Shown here piece after piece: positions 53,031-60,352 of a stretch of 64,000 nt of DNA (within the stretch, counting starts at the first letter, position 1; each line of letters opens with the position of its first letter). The stretch is taken from contig NZ_CP121634.1 of the NCBI RefSeq assembly GCF_029714945.1, positions 4,485,001-4,549,000 on the forward strand, written 5' to 3'. Source of the stretch: Bradyrhizobium sp. CIAT3101 (GTDB lineage Bacteria > Pseudomonadota > Alphaproteobacteria > Rhizobiales > Xanthobacteraceae). A program made the translations under genes and the position numbers. The notes under the pieces were generated by a model, which did no database searches, was not told the DNA's origin, and worked only from the letters and a program-made list of their open reading frames with translations.

Positions 53031-53324
53031 CTATTCGGATCGTCCCTGCAGCCGCGCGCGTCCGGCGGACGACGACCGCGATCGAGGAGCCGCACGCGGT
53101 TCCGGCGGGATAGAGCGCCTGGCTGCTTCGGCCTCGTGCTGTTCCTTGCGGGCCTTCCTCGCGTTTCGCATGGCGCGCTTGATGAAGGGATGTTGCGAGT
53201 CCTCGGCGAAGAACAGCACGACCTCGCAACCGGGACATTGCCTGGAATAGCCGTCCTGCAACCGTCCCGCGCGATCGCGAAACATCGTCTTGCAGCGCGT
53301 GCACTGGACCTGGACGAAACTCAT
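53031..53324 (-). CDS. Small zinc-ribbon hypothetical protein
   Basis: 97 residues from the ATG at 53324. CTRC and CPGC pairs about 20 residues apart (VQCTRCKTMFRDRAGRLQ... RQCPGCEVVLFF) are a zinc-ribbon signature, followed by a highly basic, disordered tail. May bind nucleic acid or a partner. Weak ribosome site. Confidence 0.68.
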   Translation of the reverse strand: MSFVQVQCTRCKTMFRDRAGRLQDGYSRQCPGCEVVLFFAEDSQHPFIKRAMRNARKARKEQHEAEAARRSIPPEPRAAPRSRSSSAGRARLQGRSE

Positions 53325-53441
53325 GTGCCGATAACAATGACTATTGGAAATCGGCAGCCACGGTGAGCCGAATATCTGAAGAAAGCCTGAAAGCCGGTTG
53401 CGACTTTCACGCGCGTCTTGCGGCGCAACCGGCAGCAACCG

Positions 53442-53681
53442 CTATTGCTTCGCGGCGATCGCGTCCAGGCAGTGATTGAGATAATCGGTCCGATCGCGCG
53501 GCAGCACTTTCTCCAGATCCGCCTTCAGGGCGCATTCGCGCTGACGGATCTGCTCGGCGCGGCGTTTTTCGGCCGCTTCGCGGTATTCGGGTGCAACCTT
53601 GCTGGGATCGACCAAGCCTTGGGATCGGGCAGGCACCGTGACAAGCAGCGCGACGGCTGCGACAGCAATAAACTGATTCAA
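53442..53681 (-). CDS. Small exported hypothetical protein
   Basis: 79 residues from a TTG at 53681 with GGAGA five bases before; a longer ATG form starts at 53705. Signal peptide NQFIAVAAVALLVTVPARSQ, then a charged helical segment (YREAAEKRRAEQIRQRECALKADLEKVLPRD) with two Cys (RECALK, NHCLDA) likely joined. Function unknown. Confidence 0.65.
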   Translation of the reverse strand: MNQFIAVAAVALLVTVPARSQGLVDPSKVAPEYREAAEKRRAEQIRQRECALKADLEKVLPRDRTDYLNHCLDAIAAKQ

Positions 53682-53846
53682 ATGAGTCTCCGTAAAAGCG
53701 CTCATCCTAGCGCTTGGTTTCGGAAGGCTCAAACGGCAAGTGCGATGCGGGAAGTGTGATGGGGCAACAGCCAGCCCCGACCGACCCAGGCCGCCGGAGA
53801 GCCGGCTGTCAGACCTGACGACATCAATGTCTTCACGTGAGGTCCG

Positions 53847-54089
53847 TCACTTGGGGACGTGGTCGATCTTGTGCCCCAAATGGCCGGTGTCGTGGTCGCG
53901 CCGCAGCTGGCTCAGCGACGTCTCGTTCAACTGGTGCAAGACCTCACTGAGCTGGGTCGCGTCCGGATAGCCGGCCGCAAAACCCTTGCCGTAGATCTTG
54001 CGCAATGTGCCGACCAGCGTGTTGCCGTGCTTTTTGCTGATTGCGCCATCCTTGTCCCGATGGCGACCATCCAGGCCCGATTCCTTCAT
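53847..54089 (-). CDS. Small basic hypothetical protein
   Basis: 80 residues, MKESGLDGRHRDKDGAISKKHGNTLVGTLRKIYG, basic at the N terminus, then helices (ATQLSEVLHQLNETSLSQLRRDHDTGHLG). GGGAGAGACCC before the ATG. I recall similar small proteins in Bradyrhizobium; function unknown. Confidence 0.65.
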   Translation of the reverse strand: MKESGLDGRHRDKDGAISKKHGNTLVGTLRKIYGKGFAAGYPDATQLSEVLHQLNETSLSQLRRDHDTGHLGHKIDHVPK

Positions 54090-54198
54090 GGGTCTCTCCC
54101 TGTGCGGCGTCTGCGCGCCTCGCCGAAGGGTGCGCCCAAATGAGTTGATTGGCAACGACGTGGCTCGTGCGAGTTGAGGACTGCAAGAGACAGACGCC

Positions 54199-54231
54199 AA
54201 AAGAGCCCCGCGCTCCCGGGCGCGGAGGTCT
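54199..54231 (-). terminator. Terminator of the small gene at 54261
   Basis: AGAGCCCCGCGC and GCGCGGAGGTCT pair as a 12-bp stem with one mismatch and one wobble. The A-run at 54199-54202 gives U's on the minus strand. Confidence 0.65.
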
Positions 54232-54260
54232 CATTTTCGGTTACGATGCCGAAGGTGCGG

Positions 54261-54431
54261 TTAGGCTGCCTGCTCCTCAAACGAGGTGTAAACCCGGCCA
54301 TGGGGATCGACGATCTGAACGTCGCGGCAGCCGTCCTGGATCAGCTCCCTGGCCTTCTTGAGGGCGGCGGCGAGAGACTCCCGCTTCAGGTTGACGACGC
54401 CTGCCGTGTCGAAACCGGTGATTTCAAACAT
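54261..54431 (-). CDS. Very small hypothetical protein
   Basis: 56 residues, MFEITGFDTAGVVNLKRESLAAALKKARELIQDG then DVQIVDPHGRVYTSFEEQAA. Strong GGGAGGAG ribosome site. A beta-alpha pattern with a conserved look. Shorter than usual gene-finding limits but coding potential is good. Divergent from the AI-2E gene with a FixK box between them. Confidence 0.6.
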   Translation of the reverse strand: MFEITGFDTAGVVNLKRESLAAALKKARELIQDGCRDVQIVDPHGRVYTSFEEQAA

Positions 54432-54551
54432 GCCGCTCCTCCCGTTTGGTCGAATCCTACACCTTTCCAGCCGGTTGTCTTCTGGCTTTTTTCGACGGGA
54501 CGCATGGAACTGGGGGCAGAATCCCGGCCCGTCGTGCCTCCGATCGACCAT

Positions 54552-54565
54552 TTGATTTGGATCAA
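54552..54565. promoter_or_regulatory. FixK/FNR box before the second AI-2E gene
   Basis: TTGATTTGGATCAA, a perfect TTGAT-N4-ATCAA. Its centre is about 77 bp before the AI-2E start at 54636; acting at -41.5 it would place transcription near 54600 with a TACGCT -10. Confidence 0.7.
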
Positions 54566-54635
54566 GCCTGCCGCTTGCTCGGCGCCGCTACGCTCGACGA
54601 GAGTGTGCCGTTCCGCAAGACACAGGTATCGAGCC

Positions 54636-55757
54636 GTGAAGACACTTCGCCAGTTTCTGCCCGCCGACGCCGTGGTCCAGCTCGTGATCCGGCTTGCGTT
54701 GCTGGGGCTGCTGATCATCTGGACGTTCCTGATCATCAAGCCGTTCGTGCCGATCCTGACCTGGAGCGCAGTGCTGGCAGTGGCGTTCTATCCGGTCTTC
54801 GGCTGGCTTGAGAAACTGCTCGGCGGCAGCCCGCGGATCGCGGCAGCCATTCTCACCTTGGTGATGCTCGGAATTGTCATCGGGCCGGCGGCGTGGCTGG
54901 GCTTGAGCGCCGTCGAGGGGATCAGGGATATCGCGAGCCAGATCAGCGCCGGCGATCTCGCGCTGAAGGCCGCTCCAGAGCAGATCAAGAGCTGGCCATT
55001 GATCGGACCGCAGCTCTACGATCTCTGGAATCTGGCCTACACCAATGTCCGCGCGGTGCTGCGCGAGGTGACGCCATATCTGAAGCCGCTCGCCGGGATC
55101 ATGCTGTCTTTCGCCGGCAGCGCCGGCATCGGCACGCTCCAGTTCCTGCTGTCGGTGCTGGTCGCCGGAATCCTGTTTCCGTACGGTCCGCAACTCGCCG
55201 GCGCGATCCGCGGTTTCCTGTTCCGCATCGTGCCGGAACAGAGCGAGCATTTTCTGGAGCTTTCCGGGGCGACCATCCGCGCTGTGTCGCAGGGCGTGAT
55301 CGGGGTTGCGATCATTCAGGCGCTGTTCGCCGGTATCGGTTTCAAGCTCGCCGGCATTCCGAGCGCGGGTCTGCTGGCCGTGGTCGTTCTCCTGCTGTCG
55401 ATCGTGCAGATCGGCCCGGCCATCGTGCTCATTCCCGTCGTGATCTGGATATGGATGGACAAGGACGTGATGATGGCACTGCCGCTGACGATATTCTTCG
55501 TCATCGTCGGCGTTCTCGACAACATCTTGAAACCGCTGGTGATGGGACGCGGGTTGACCACGCCGACGCTCGTGATCCTGATCGGGGTGATCGGCGGAAC
55601 GCTCGCGCATGGCATCATCGGTCTCTTCATCGGGCCGATCATTCTCGCCGTCGCCTGGGAACTCGCGGCCGCCTGGATCCGCATCGAGCGCGTCGCGCCG
55701 GCGGAGGTCAACGAGGTGCGCGATGTCGCGACCGACGCGACCTTGCAGCACCATTGA
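54636..55757 (+). CDS. AI-2E family (PerM-like) transporter
   Basis: 373 residues. GTG start (VKTLRQFLPADAVVQLVIR) mirrors the paralogue at 39287, and the two proteins are similar along their length (PFVPILTWSAVLAVAFYPVFGWLEKLLGGS, SLFIGPIILAV-type end). About eight hydrophobic segments. A perfect FixK box upstream suggests low-oxygen control, unlike the first copy. Substrate unknown. Confidence 0.88.
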   Translation: MKTLRQFLPADAVVQLVIRLALLGLLIIWTFLIIKPFVPILTWSAVLAVAFYPVFGWLEKLLGGSPRIAAAILTLVMLGIVIGPAAWLGLSAVEGIRDIASQISAGDLALKAAPEQIKSWPLIGPQLYDLWNLAYTNVRAVLREVTPYLKPLAGIMLSFAGSAGIGTLQFLLSVLVAGILFPYGPQLAGAIRGFLFRIVPEQSEHFLELSGATIRAVSQGVIGVAIIQALFAGIGFKLAGIPSAGLLAVVVLLLSIVQIGPAIVLIPVVIWIWMDKDVMMALPLTIFFVIVGVLDNILKPLVMGRGLTTPTLVILIGVIGGTLAHGIIGLFIGPIILAVAWELAAAWIRIERVAPAEVNEVRDVATDATLQHH

Positions 55758-55851
55758 CCTGGATTGGCGCGGAGGCATCGCACGTCAAATTCCGAACCTT
55801 CGTGACTGAAAGCAAACGTTCCAGCCAAAGGCCATCCTCAGATCGGTTCTC

Positions 55852-56298
55852 ATGATATTGCAGCTGGCAGTCGGCGCACTGGTGAGCGCGATCAATATCG
55901 GTATTCACGCGCTGGTCACCGTCGTTGCCGTGGCTATTGCGCGCAGCGCCGGGCTCCGAAGAACCGAGCGACCGAGATTGCTTCTGATGGGCGTGATGGT
56001 TGCGACCACCGCGGTGCTGAATCTCGCGCACACAGTGGAAGTCCTGGTATGGGCTTGGACATACGACATCGTCGAGGCCGCGGCCTCGCCCGATAGCGAT
56101 CTGCTCTATTTCGCCTTCGTCAACTACACGACGCTCGGCTATGGCGATATCACGCCGGTGCAGGCGTGGAGGTTGCTCGGTCCGCTGACCGCCATGAACG
56201 GCGTGCTGCTGTTCGGCTGGTCAGCCGCAATCCTGTTCGAGGTATTGCGCAAGACGCTCGACCATGTCGGACTTACCCGAGACGACCTCATCCCATGA
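55852..56298 (+). CDS. Two-helix potassium-channel-like protein
   Basis: 148 residues with hydrophobic segments at about 5-28, 42-65 and 108-132 and the pore signature TTLGYGD at about residue 88-96 (FVNYTTLGYGDITPVQAW). This is the selectivity filter of the Ion_trans_2 family. A homotetrameric cation channel is expected. It follows the AI-2E gene by 94 bp on the same strand. Its end overlaps a tiny gene on the other strand. Confidence 0.85.
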   Translation: MILQLAVGALVSAINIGIHALVTVVAVAIARSAGLRRTERPRLLLMGVMVATTAVLNLAHTVEVLVWAWTYDIVEAAASPDSDLLYFAFVNYTTLGYGDITPVQAWRLLGPLTAMNGVLLFGWSAAILFEVLRKTLDHVGLTRDDLIP

Positions 56299-56377
56299 AA
56301 AGGACAAGCGCCGTGAACGCCACCGGCAACGCGCCAAGGACGACGATGGCGATCCGAAATACGATCTCGTTCGACAT
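56288..56377 (-). CDS. Predicted 29-residue single-pass membrane protein
   Basis: ORF of 30 codons reading MSNEIVFRIAIVVLGALPV then AFTALVLFMG and stop. Nearly all after residue 7 is one transmembrane helix, and third codon positions are mostly G or C, as in real genes here. Its stop overlaps the end of the channel gene by 11 bases. No clear ribosome site. Too short for routine detection; could still be chance. Confidence 0.42.
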   Translation of the reverse strand: MSNEIVFRIAIVVLGALPVAFTALVLFMG

Positions 56378-56513
56378 GGATCGAGGCTAGCATTGAGGGG
56401 AGCCGGCGTGATGTGCAGTTTGTGCCACCCCGGCATCACCGGGGTATCGGAGGTGGCACGATCGGTCCTGGACAGTGCGTCGCGCACGGTCCAGTCAGTC
56501 GTTTCCGGCTGGA

Positions 56514-57197
56514 TCAGGGCTGCAGGTCGAGGCTTGCGAGCTGTTCCCGGTCCAGCAGCACGATCTGGCGCTGGGTATTGCCGATGAAGCCGAGAATGCC
56601 GAGTTCATGCAGCCGCGACAGGGCGCGGGAGACTGTCTCCAGCGTCAGGCCAAGATAGTCGGCGATATCGCGCCGGGACATCGGCAGCGCCATCACGCCG
56701 GCCGCCGTCAACCTCTTGTCCATCTCGAGCAGGAAGGCCGCGACCCGTTCCAGCGAGGTTTTGCGGCCGAGCAGCAGCATGTGGTCTTCGGCGTGCTGGA
56801 GATTGTTCGTGGTCATGCTCAGCAGATTCTTCGCCACCATGGCGTCGCTCTCGGCCACGATCTCGAGGCTTTGCCGCTTGACGAGGCGCACATGGGTATC
56901 GACGATCGCCTCTGCCGTGAAGCGGTGCTCTCCACCGTTCTCCAGGCCGAAGACGTCGCCGGCGAGATGAAAGGCGCCGATCTGCCTGCGGCCGTCCGAC
57001 AGCAGCTTGTAGCTTCGCACTGCACCAGACTTGACCTGATAGACATAGTCGGCGGGCTCTTTCTCGCCGTAGATTTCACTGCCTTTCTTGTAGGAAAATT
57101 CGCTTAAATTGACGAGCGAGTTTGATGCGCTGGTCATTCCGAGATCACGGAGAGAATTGGGACGCGGGGCGGAATCAGTCGTGATACGAACGAACAT
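56514..57197 (-). CDS. Crp/Fnr-family regulator, FixK-like
   Basis: 227 residues. Cyclic-nucleotide-type sensor domain (GSEIYGEKEPADYVYQVKSGAVR) and a C-terminal winged HTH, DIADYLGLTLETVSRALSRL. The recognition helix has the E-x-x-S-R pattern (ETVSR) that reads TTGA half-sites, as in FNR/FixK. There is no Cys anywhere in the protein, so no Fe-S cluster or thiol switch. It is the likely binder of the FixK-type boxes at 54552, 60220 and 62115. ATG at 57197 with GAGGAG. Confidence 0.85.
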   Translation of the reverse strand: MFVRITTDSAPRPNSLRDLGMTSASNSLVNLSEFSYKKGSEIYGEKEPADYVYQVKSGAVRSYKLLSDGRRQIGAFHLAGDVFGLENGGEHRFTAEAIVDTHVRLVKRQSLEIVAESDAMVAKNLLSMTTNNLQHAEDHMLLLGRKTSLERVAAFLLEMDKRLTAAGVMALPMSRRDIADYLGLTLETVSRALSRLHELGILGFIGNTQRQIVLLDREQLASLDLQP

Positions 57198-57511
57198 GGC
57201 CAACTCCTCAGCTCATCGCCGAATTGGTCTGTCAGACTGAACTCATTGCGTTCTTTGCGGGGAATGTGCCGCGCTATCCCACTCCCGCCGAAGTTGATTT
57301 ACGACCAAGGACGCATTTCAAACCATTGTCCTAAGGTGCATGGTACCAACGGACACCGGCGGGCGTTCGTTGCGCAGATTGAGAAAGCATTATCCGCGGC
57401 CTGGAATGTATCCCGTTTCGAAACACGTGCGACGATTGTCAAACCGTTTGACAAGATGCCGAGAACGTAGCGGACTTCGTCCAGTCTTGGTGGCTCTGGC
57501 GAGAGGTGAGG
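57198..57511. other. Divergent promoter region of the Crp-like and response-regulator genes
   Basis: 314 bp without a gene. Besides the 19-bp palindrome at 57436-57454 it contains a perfect 10-bp palindrome GTTTCGAAAC (57415-57424). AT-richer text near 57290-57350 probably holds the Crp promoter. No TTGA-N6-TCAA box is present. Confidence 0.35.
57436..57454. promoter_or_regulatory. 19-bp palindrome before the response regulator
   Basis: TTGTCAAACCGTTTGACAA is a perfect palindrome with a one-base centre, 58 bp upstream of the GTG at 57512. TTG...CAA ends suggest a Crp/Fnr-type site, but the spacing differs from TTGAT-N4-ATCAA. Confidence 0.6.
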
Positions 57512-58135
57512 GTGCCCGCTCTGGTTCATGTGGTCGATGACGACGCTTCATTCCGGACGGCGATCGAACGCCGGCTGAAACTCGCGGGCTACGATGTTGC
57601 GACCTACGCAACCGCTGAGGATTTGCTCGACGCCGAACTCGATGATGCGCAGCCGGGATGCATCCTTCTCGACGTACGGATCCCCGGGCTGAGCGGGCCC
57701 GATCTGCAGGGCCGCCTGATCGCGCAGGGCTCGACGTTACCGATCATCTTCCTGACCGGGCACGCCGACACGCCGACCACGGTGCGAGCGATCAAGGCTG
57801 GCGCGGAGGATTTCCTGACCAAGCCGGTATCGTCAGAGCAATTGCTCGACGCGATCGAGCGTGCCCTGACGCGGCAGAATGCAGCTCGTGCGCAGCGCGG
57901 CAAGCTCGATACGCTGCGCGCACACCTTGCAACGCTGACCCAGCGCGAGCGGCAGGTGTTCGATCTGATCGTGCGCGGCAGGATCAACAAGCAGGTCGCG
58001 CATGAGCTTGGAACGACGGAGCGCACCGTGAAGGCGCACCGGCACCAGGTGATGGAGAAGATGCAGGTCCATTCACTTGCCGAGCTCGTTTCGGTCGCTG
58101 AGCGCCTTGGAATGCTCGATGCGAACCGCGATTAG
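57512..58135 (+). CDS. FixJ-family response regulator
   Basis: 207 residues. Receiver at residues about 3-118 with acidic pair VDDDAS, phospho-acceptor Asp in ILLDVRIPG, Thr in FLTGHAD and Lys in LTKPVSS. C-terminal LuxR-type HTH LTQRERQVFDLIVRG... TERTVKAHRHQVMEKM. GTG at 57512 has GAGAGG five bases upstream. No histidine kinase gene is nearby, so it is an orphan. FixJ-like regulators of this type control micro-oxic genes. Confidence 0.9.
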   Translation: MPALVHVVDDDASFRTAIERRLKLAGYDVATYATAEDLLDAELDDAQPGCILLDVRIPGLSGPDLQGRLIAQGSTLPIIFLTGHADTPTTVRAIKAGAEDFLTKPVSSEQLLDAIERALTRQNAARAQRGKLDTLRAHLATLTQRERQVFDLIVRGRINKQVAHELGTTERTVKAHRHQVMEKMQVHSLAELVSVAERLGMLDANRD

Positions 58136-58305
58136 CTGATTTTCTGTCGCCGCGTAGTTCCCGCGATGTGACTTCCCAAAGGGACAATATGAAAGCCGGC
58201 AGCGAGATGTTGCCATGCATACGTGATGGATGTGCAGCCGCGCCCGGTGCGCGATTGAAGCTGCGCAACGTTGTCACCGTTGATGCTGCGCGAGAGGTGG
58301 ATGCC

Positions 58306-58677
58306 GTGTCGATGCGCCAGTCCGTCTTCATCGTCGATGACGATCCATCCATCCGCACCAGCCTGTCCAGATTGCTGCGTGAGCACGGCTTCGCCGCGAC
58401 GCTGTTCGAGTCCGCGAACGCGCTGCGCGATCACGGCCATTTCGACGAGGCGATCTGCATCGTTCTTGACATCAATCTCGACGGTGTGTCCGGCATCGAT
58501 CTGCGCCGGAAACTGGCGGAGACGGGCGTTGAGGTGCCCGTCATCTACATTACCGGAACCGACAGCGCGGCAAATCGGACCGCCGCGATTGCGTCCGGTT
58601 GTGTCGCCTACCTGGCGAAGCCGTTTTCCGCGCAGTCCCTGATCGAGTCGGTGACGCGGGCATCGGCCGCCGCTTAG
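58306..58677 (+). CDS. Receiver-only response regulator
   Basis: 123 residues from a GTG at 58306 with GAGAGG nearby. A longer N-terminal extension is open but lacks domain content. Receiver: IVDDDPSIRTSLSRLL, phospho-Asp in VLDINLDGVSG, Thr in YITGTDS and Lys in LAKPFSAQ. No output domain, so it probably acts in a phosphorelay or by protein contact. 170 bp after the FixJ-like gene. Confidence 0.8.
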   Translation: MSMRQSVFIVDDDPSIRTSLSRLLREHGFAATLFESANALRDHGHFDEAICIVLDINLDGVSGIDLRRKLAETGVEVPVIYITGTDSAANRTAAIASGCVAYLAKPFSAQSLIESVTRASAAA

Positions 58678-58692
58678 GGGCGCTTGGGCGGC

Positions 58693-59262
58693 TTATTCGT
58701 CGACATATTGCTCCAGCGTCTTGGCCGGTGCGCCCTTGTGAGCCGATGCGAACTGGATCAGCGGTATCGAAGTCGTCAACGCCAGCAGATTGGAGTCGAC
58801 GGTCTCGAGGGTCAGCGTCTTTCCGGCCTCCATCTGCTCGATCATCCCGGTTTGCGCGACGTCGGCCGCGATGCAGGCATTGGTCAGGCACCAGGTATAT
58901 GGCACGCGGACCGGAGTGCCTTGGTCGACGGTCAGCTTGGCCGGCTGCTGCAGATACACGCCAACGGGTACGAAGAGCTGAAGTCGTGCCGTCGGGGTGC
59001 CGTCGCGCTCGATCAGGTCGATGCGCACCGCCAATTGACCCGTCGGGAATTTACCCGTGATCGACGTCCGGCACAGCATCGGCGCGCCACCCGCCTTGAA
59101 GCACAGCTTCTGCCAGTCGCCATAGGTGATGTCCTTGGCCTCGCGCTGACCGCGTGTTGCGACTTCGGCAGGCTTATCTGCCTGTGCGGCGAGACCTGGC
59201 AATGCAGTGGTTGCGGCGATGGCGGCGGCAAGGGCTGTGAGATAGTCACGGGCGCTAAACAT
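58693..59262 (-). CDS. Invasion-associated locus B (IalB)-family protein
   Basis: 189 residues. Signal-like N terminus MFSARDYLTALAAAIAATTALPGLA and the IalB pattern: DITYGDWQKLCFK, MLCRTSITGKFPTGQLAVRIDLIER, and TWCLTNACIAADVAQTGMIEQMEAG. Four Cys in typical positions. A periplasmic protein of unknown biochemical role, linked in Bartonella and Brucella to host cells. Convergent with the receiver gene, about 15 bp apart. Confidence 0.85.
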   Translation of the reverse strand: MFSARDYLTALAAAIAATTALPGLAAQADKPAEVATRGQREAKDITYGDWQKLCFKAGGAPMLCRTSITGKFPTGQLAVRIDLIERDGTPTARLQLFVPVGVYLQQPAKLTVDQGTPVRVPYTWCLTNACIAADVAQTGMIEQMEAGKTLTLETVDSNLLALTTSIPLIQFASAHKGAPAKTLEQYVDE

Positions 59263-59286
59263 GATCGCGTCTCCGGGAACTGGGAT

Positions 59287-60162
59287 CTATTTTTGTGTAT
59301 CGAGGAATTTGCTCACGAGGGGCGACCAGAGCGGGATCGCGTCCGGTGAGCCGATGAAGAAGTGACCCTCGTTGCCGAATGGCGGCATCAAATGGTACTC
59401 GGCCTTGCCGCCGGCGGCCGTGAAGGCGGCACGCATGCGCTTCGACAGATCGGGACCGAAGAACGTGTCATTCTCGATGTAGATCCACAGCATCGGCACG
59501 CGCGAGGTGCTACCGAAATCTGCCGTAGCCTCGACCAGCTTGTCGGGTGCACAATTGTTGTTGGGTTTGCCGTCGACGCGACCGCCGCGGCCGCCGGCGA
59601 AGACGATGATCGCCTTCACCGACGGCGGGTTCACGCTCGACAGAGCGATCGCCGCCCAGCCCCCGGCGGATTGGCCGACCACGATCACATCCTTCGGAAT
59701 GATGCGCTTTTCGGCGGCCATGTAGTCGATGATCCAGAGATCGACTTGCGCGATAGCGAGCCCGGCATCGTGGAAGTTGGGATTGATGCATTTGCCGATC
59801 TTGGAGAAGAACGGGCCGTAGATCGCCCGTTCGGGGATATCGATCGCGGCGGCGCCATAGCCGCTTCCGACCGGCGCCACCACCAGATAGCCGCGTTTCG
59901 CGAACCATTTCGCGGCGTCGCGGAATTCGACCAGTGGAAAGAAACTGCGGTCGGTCGGGTTCAGCGAAACGCCGTGGTTCATGATCACCAGTGGGAATGG
60001 GCCGTCGCCGACCGGGCGGACCAGATAAGCGAACATCGGCAGCGGCAGCGGAAGGGCCCAGATCTCCTCCTGGATGCGGACGTCGTCCTCGGCGCGCGCG
60101 GGGACGGGAACAATCAAGAGGACGATGAGGGCCGTTACCAAACGGCGGAGGAATTCAGGCAT
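59287..60162 (-). CDS. Exported alpha/beta hydrolase (dienelactone-hydrolase-like)
   Basis: 291 residues. Signal peptide ending PVPARA, then an alpha/beta hydrolase: nucleophile GQSAGGWAAIAL (Ser), Asp in YIENDTFFGPD, His in GNEGHFFIGSP. LVIMNHGVSLNP is the oxyanion loop. Secreted esterase or lactonase of unknown substrate. Same strand as IalB with 24 bp between, so possibly co-transcribed, and divergent from sulP with a FixK box between. Confidence 0.83.
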   Translation of the reverse strand: MPEFLRRLVTALIVLLIVPVPARAEDDVRIQEEIWALPLPLPMFAYLVRPVGDGPFPLVIMNHGVSLNPTDRSFFPLVEFRDAAKWFAKRGYLVVAPVGSGYGAAAIDIPERAIYGPFFSKIGKCINPNFHDAGLAIAQVDLWIIDYMAAEKRIIPKDVIVVGQSAGGWAAIALSSVNPPSVKAIIVFAGGRGGRVDGKPNNNCAPDKLVEATADFGSTSRVPMLWIYIENDTFFGPDLSKRMRAAFTAAGGKAEYHLMPPFGNEGHFFIGSPDAIPLWSPLVSKFLDTQK

Positions 60163-60219
60163 GATTGCGGTTTCCTCGGGCGCGGTGGCGCGATTTGATT
60201 GTCGACGGGGAGAGATTGC

Positions 60220-60233
60220 TTGATCCAGATCAA
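60220..60233. promoter_or_regulatory. FixK/FNR box between the hydrolase and sulP genes
   Basis: TTGATCCAGATCAA, a perfect TTGAT-N4-ATCAA. It lies about 60 bp before the hydrolase start and 120 bp before the SulP start, so it could serve either or both divergent genes. Confidence 0.75.
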
Positions 60234-60352
60234 GCTTCGACGTCGACCCGATGACGCCTATGAATGGATGAAGAACCTGCGATAGCTGGCGATGTCGTCA
60301 CCGCGCTGCTGATCGTTGCCGCGTTGCGAGGTCTCTCGTCGGGAGGAGGGGG

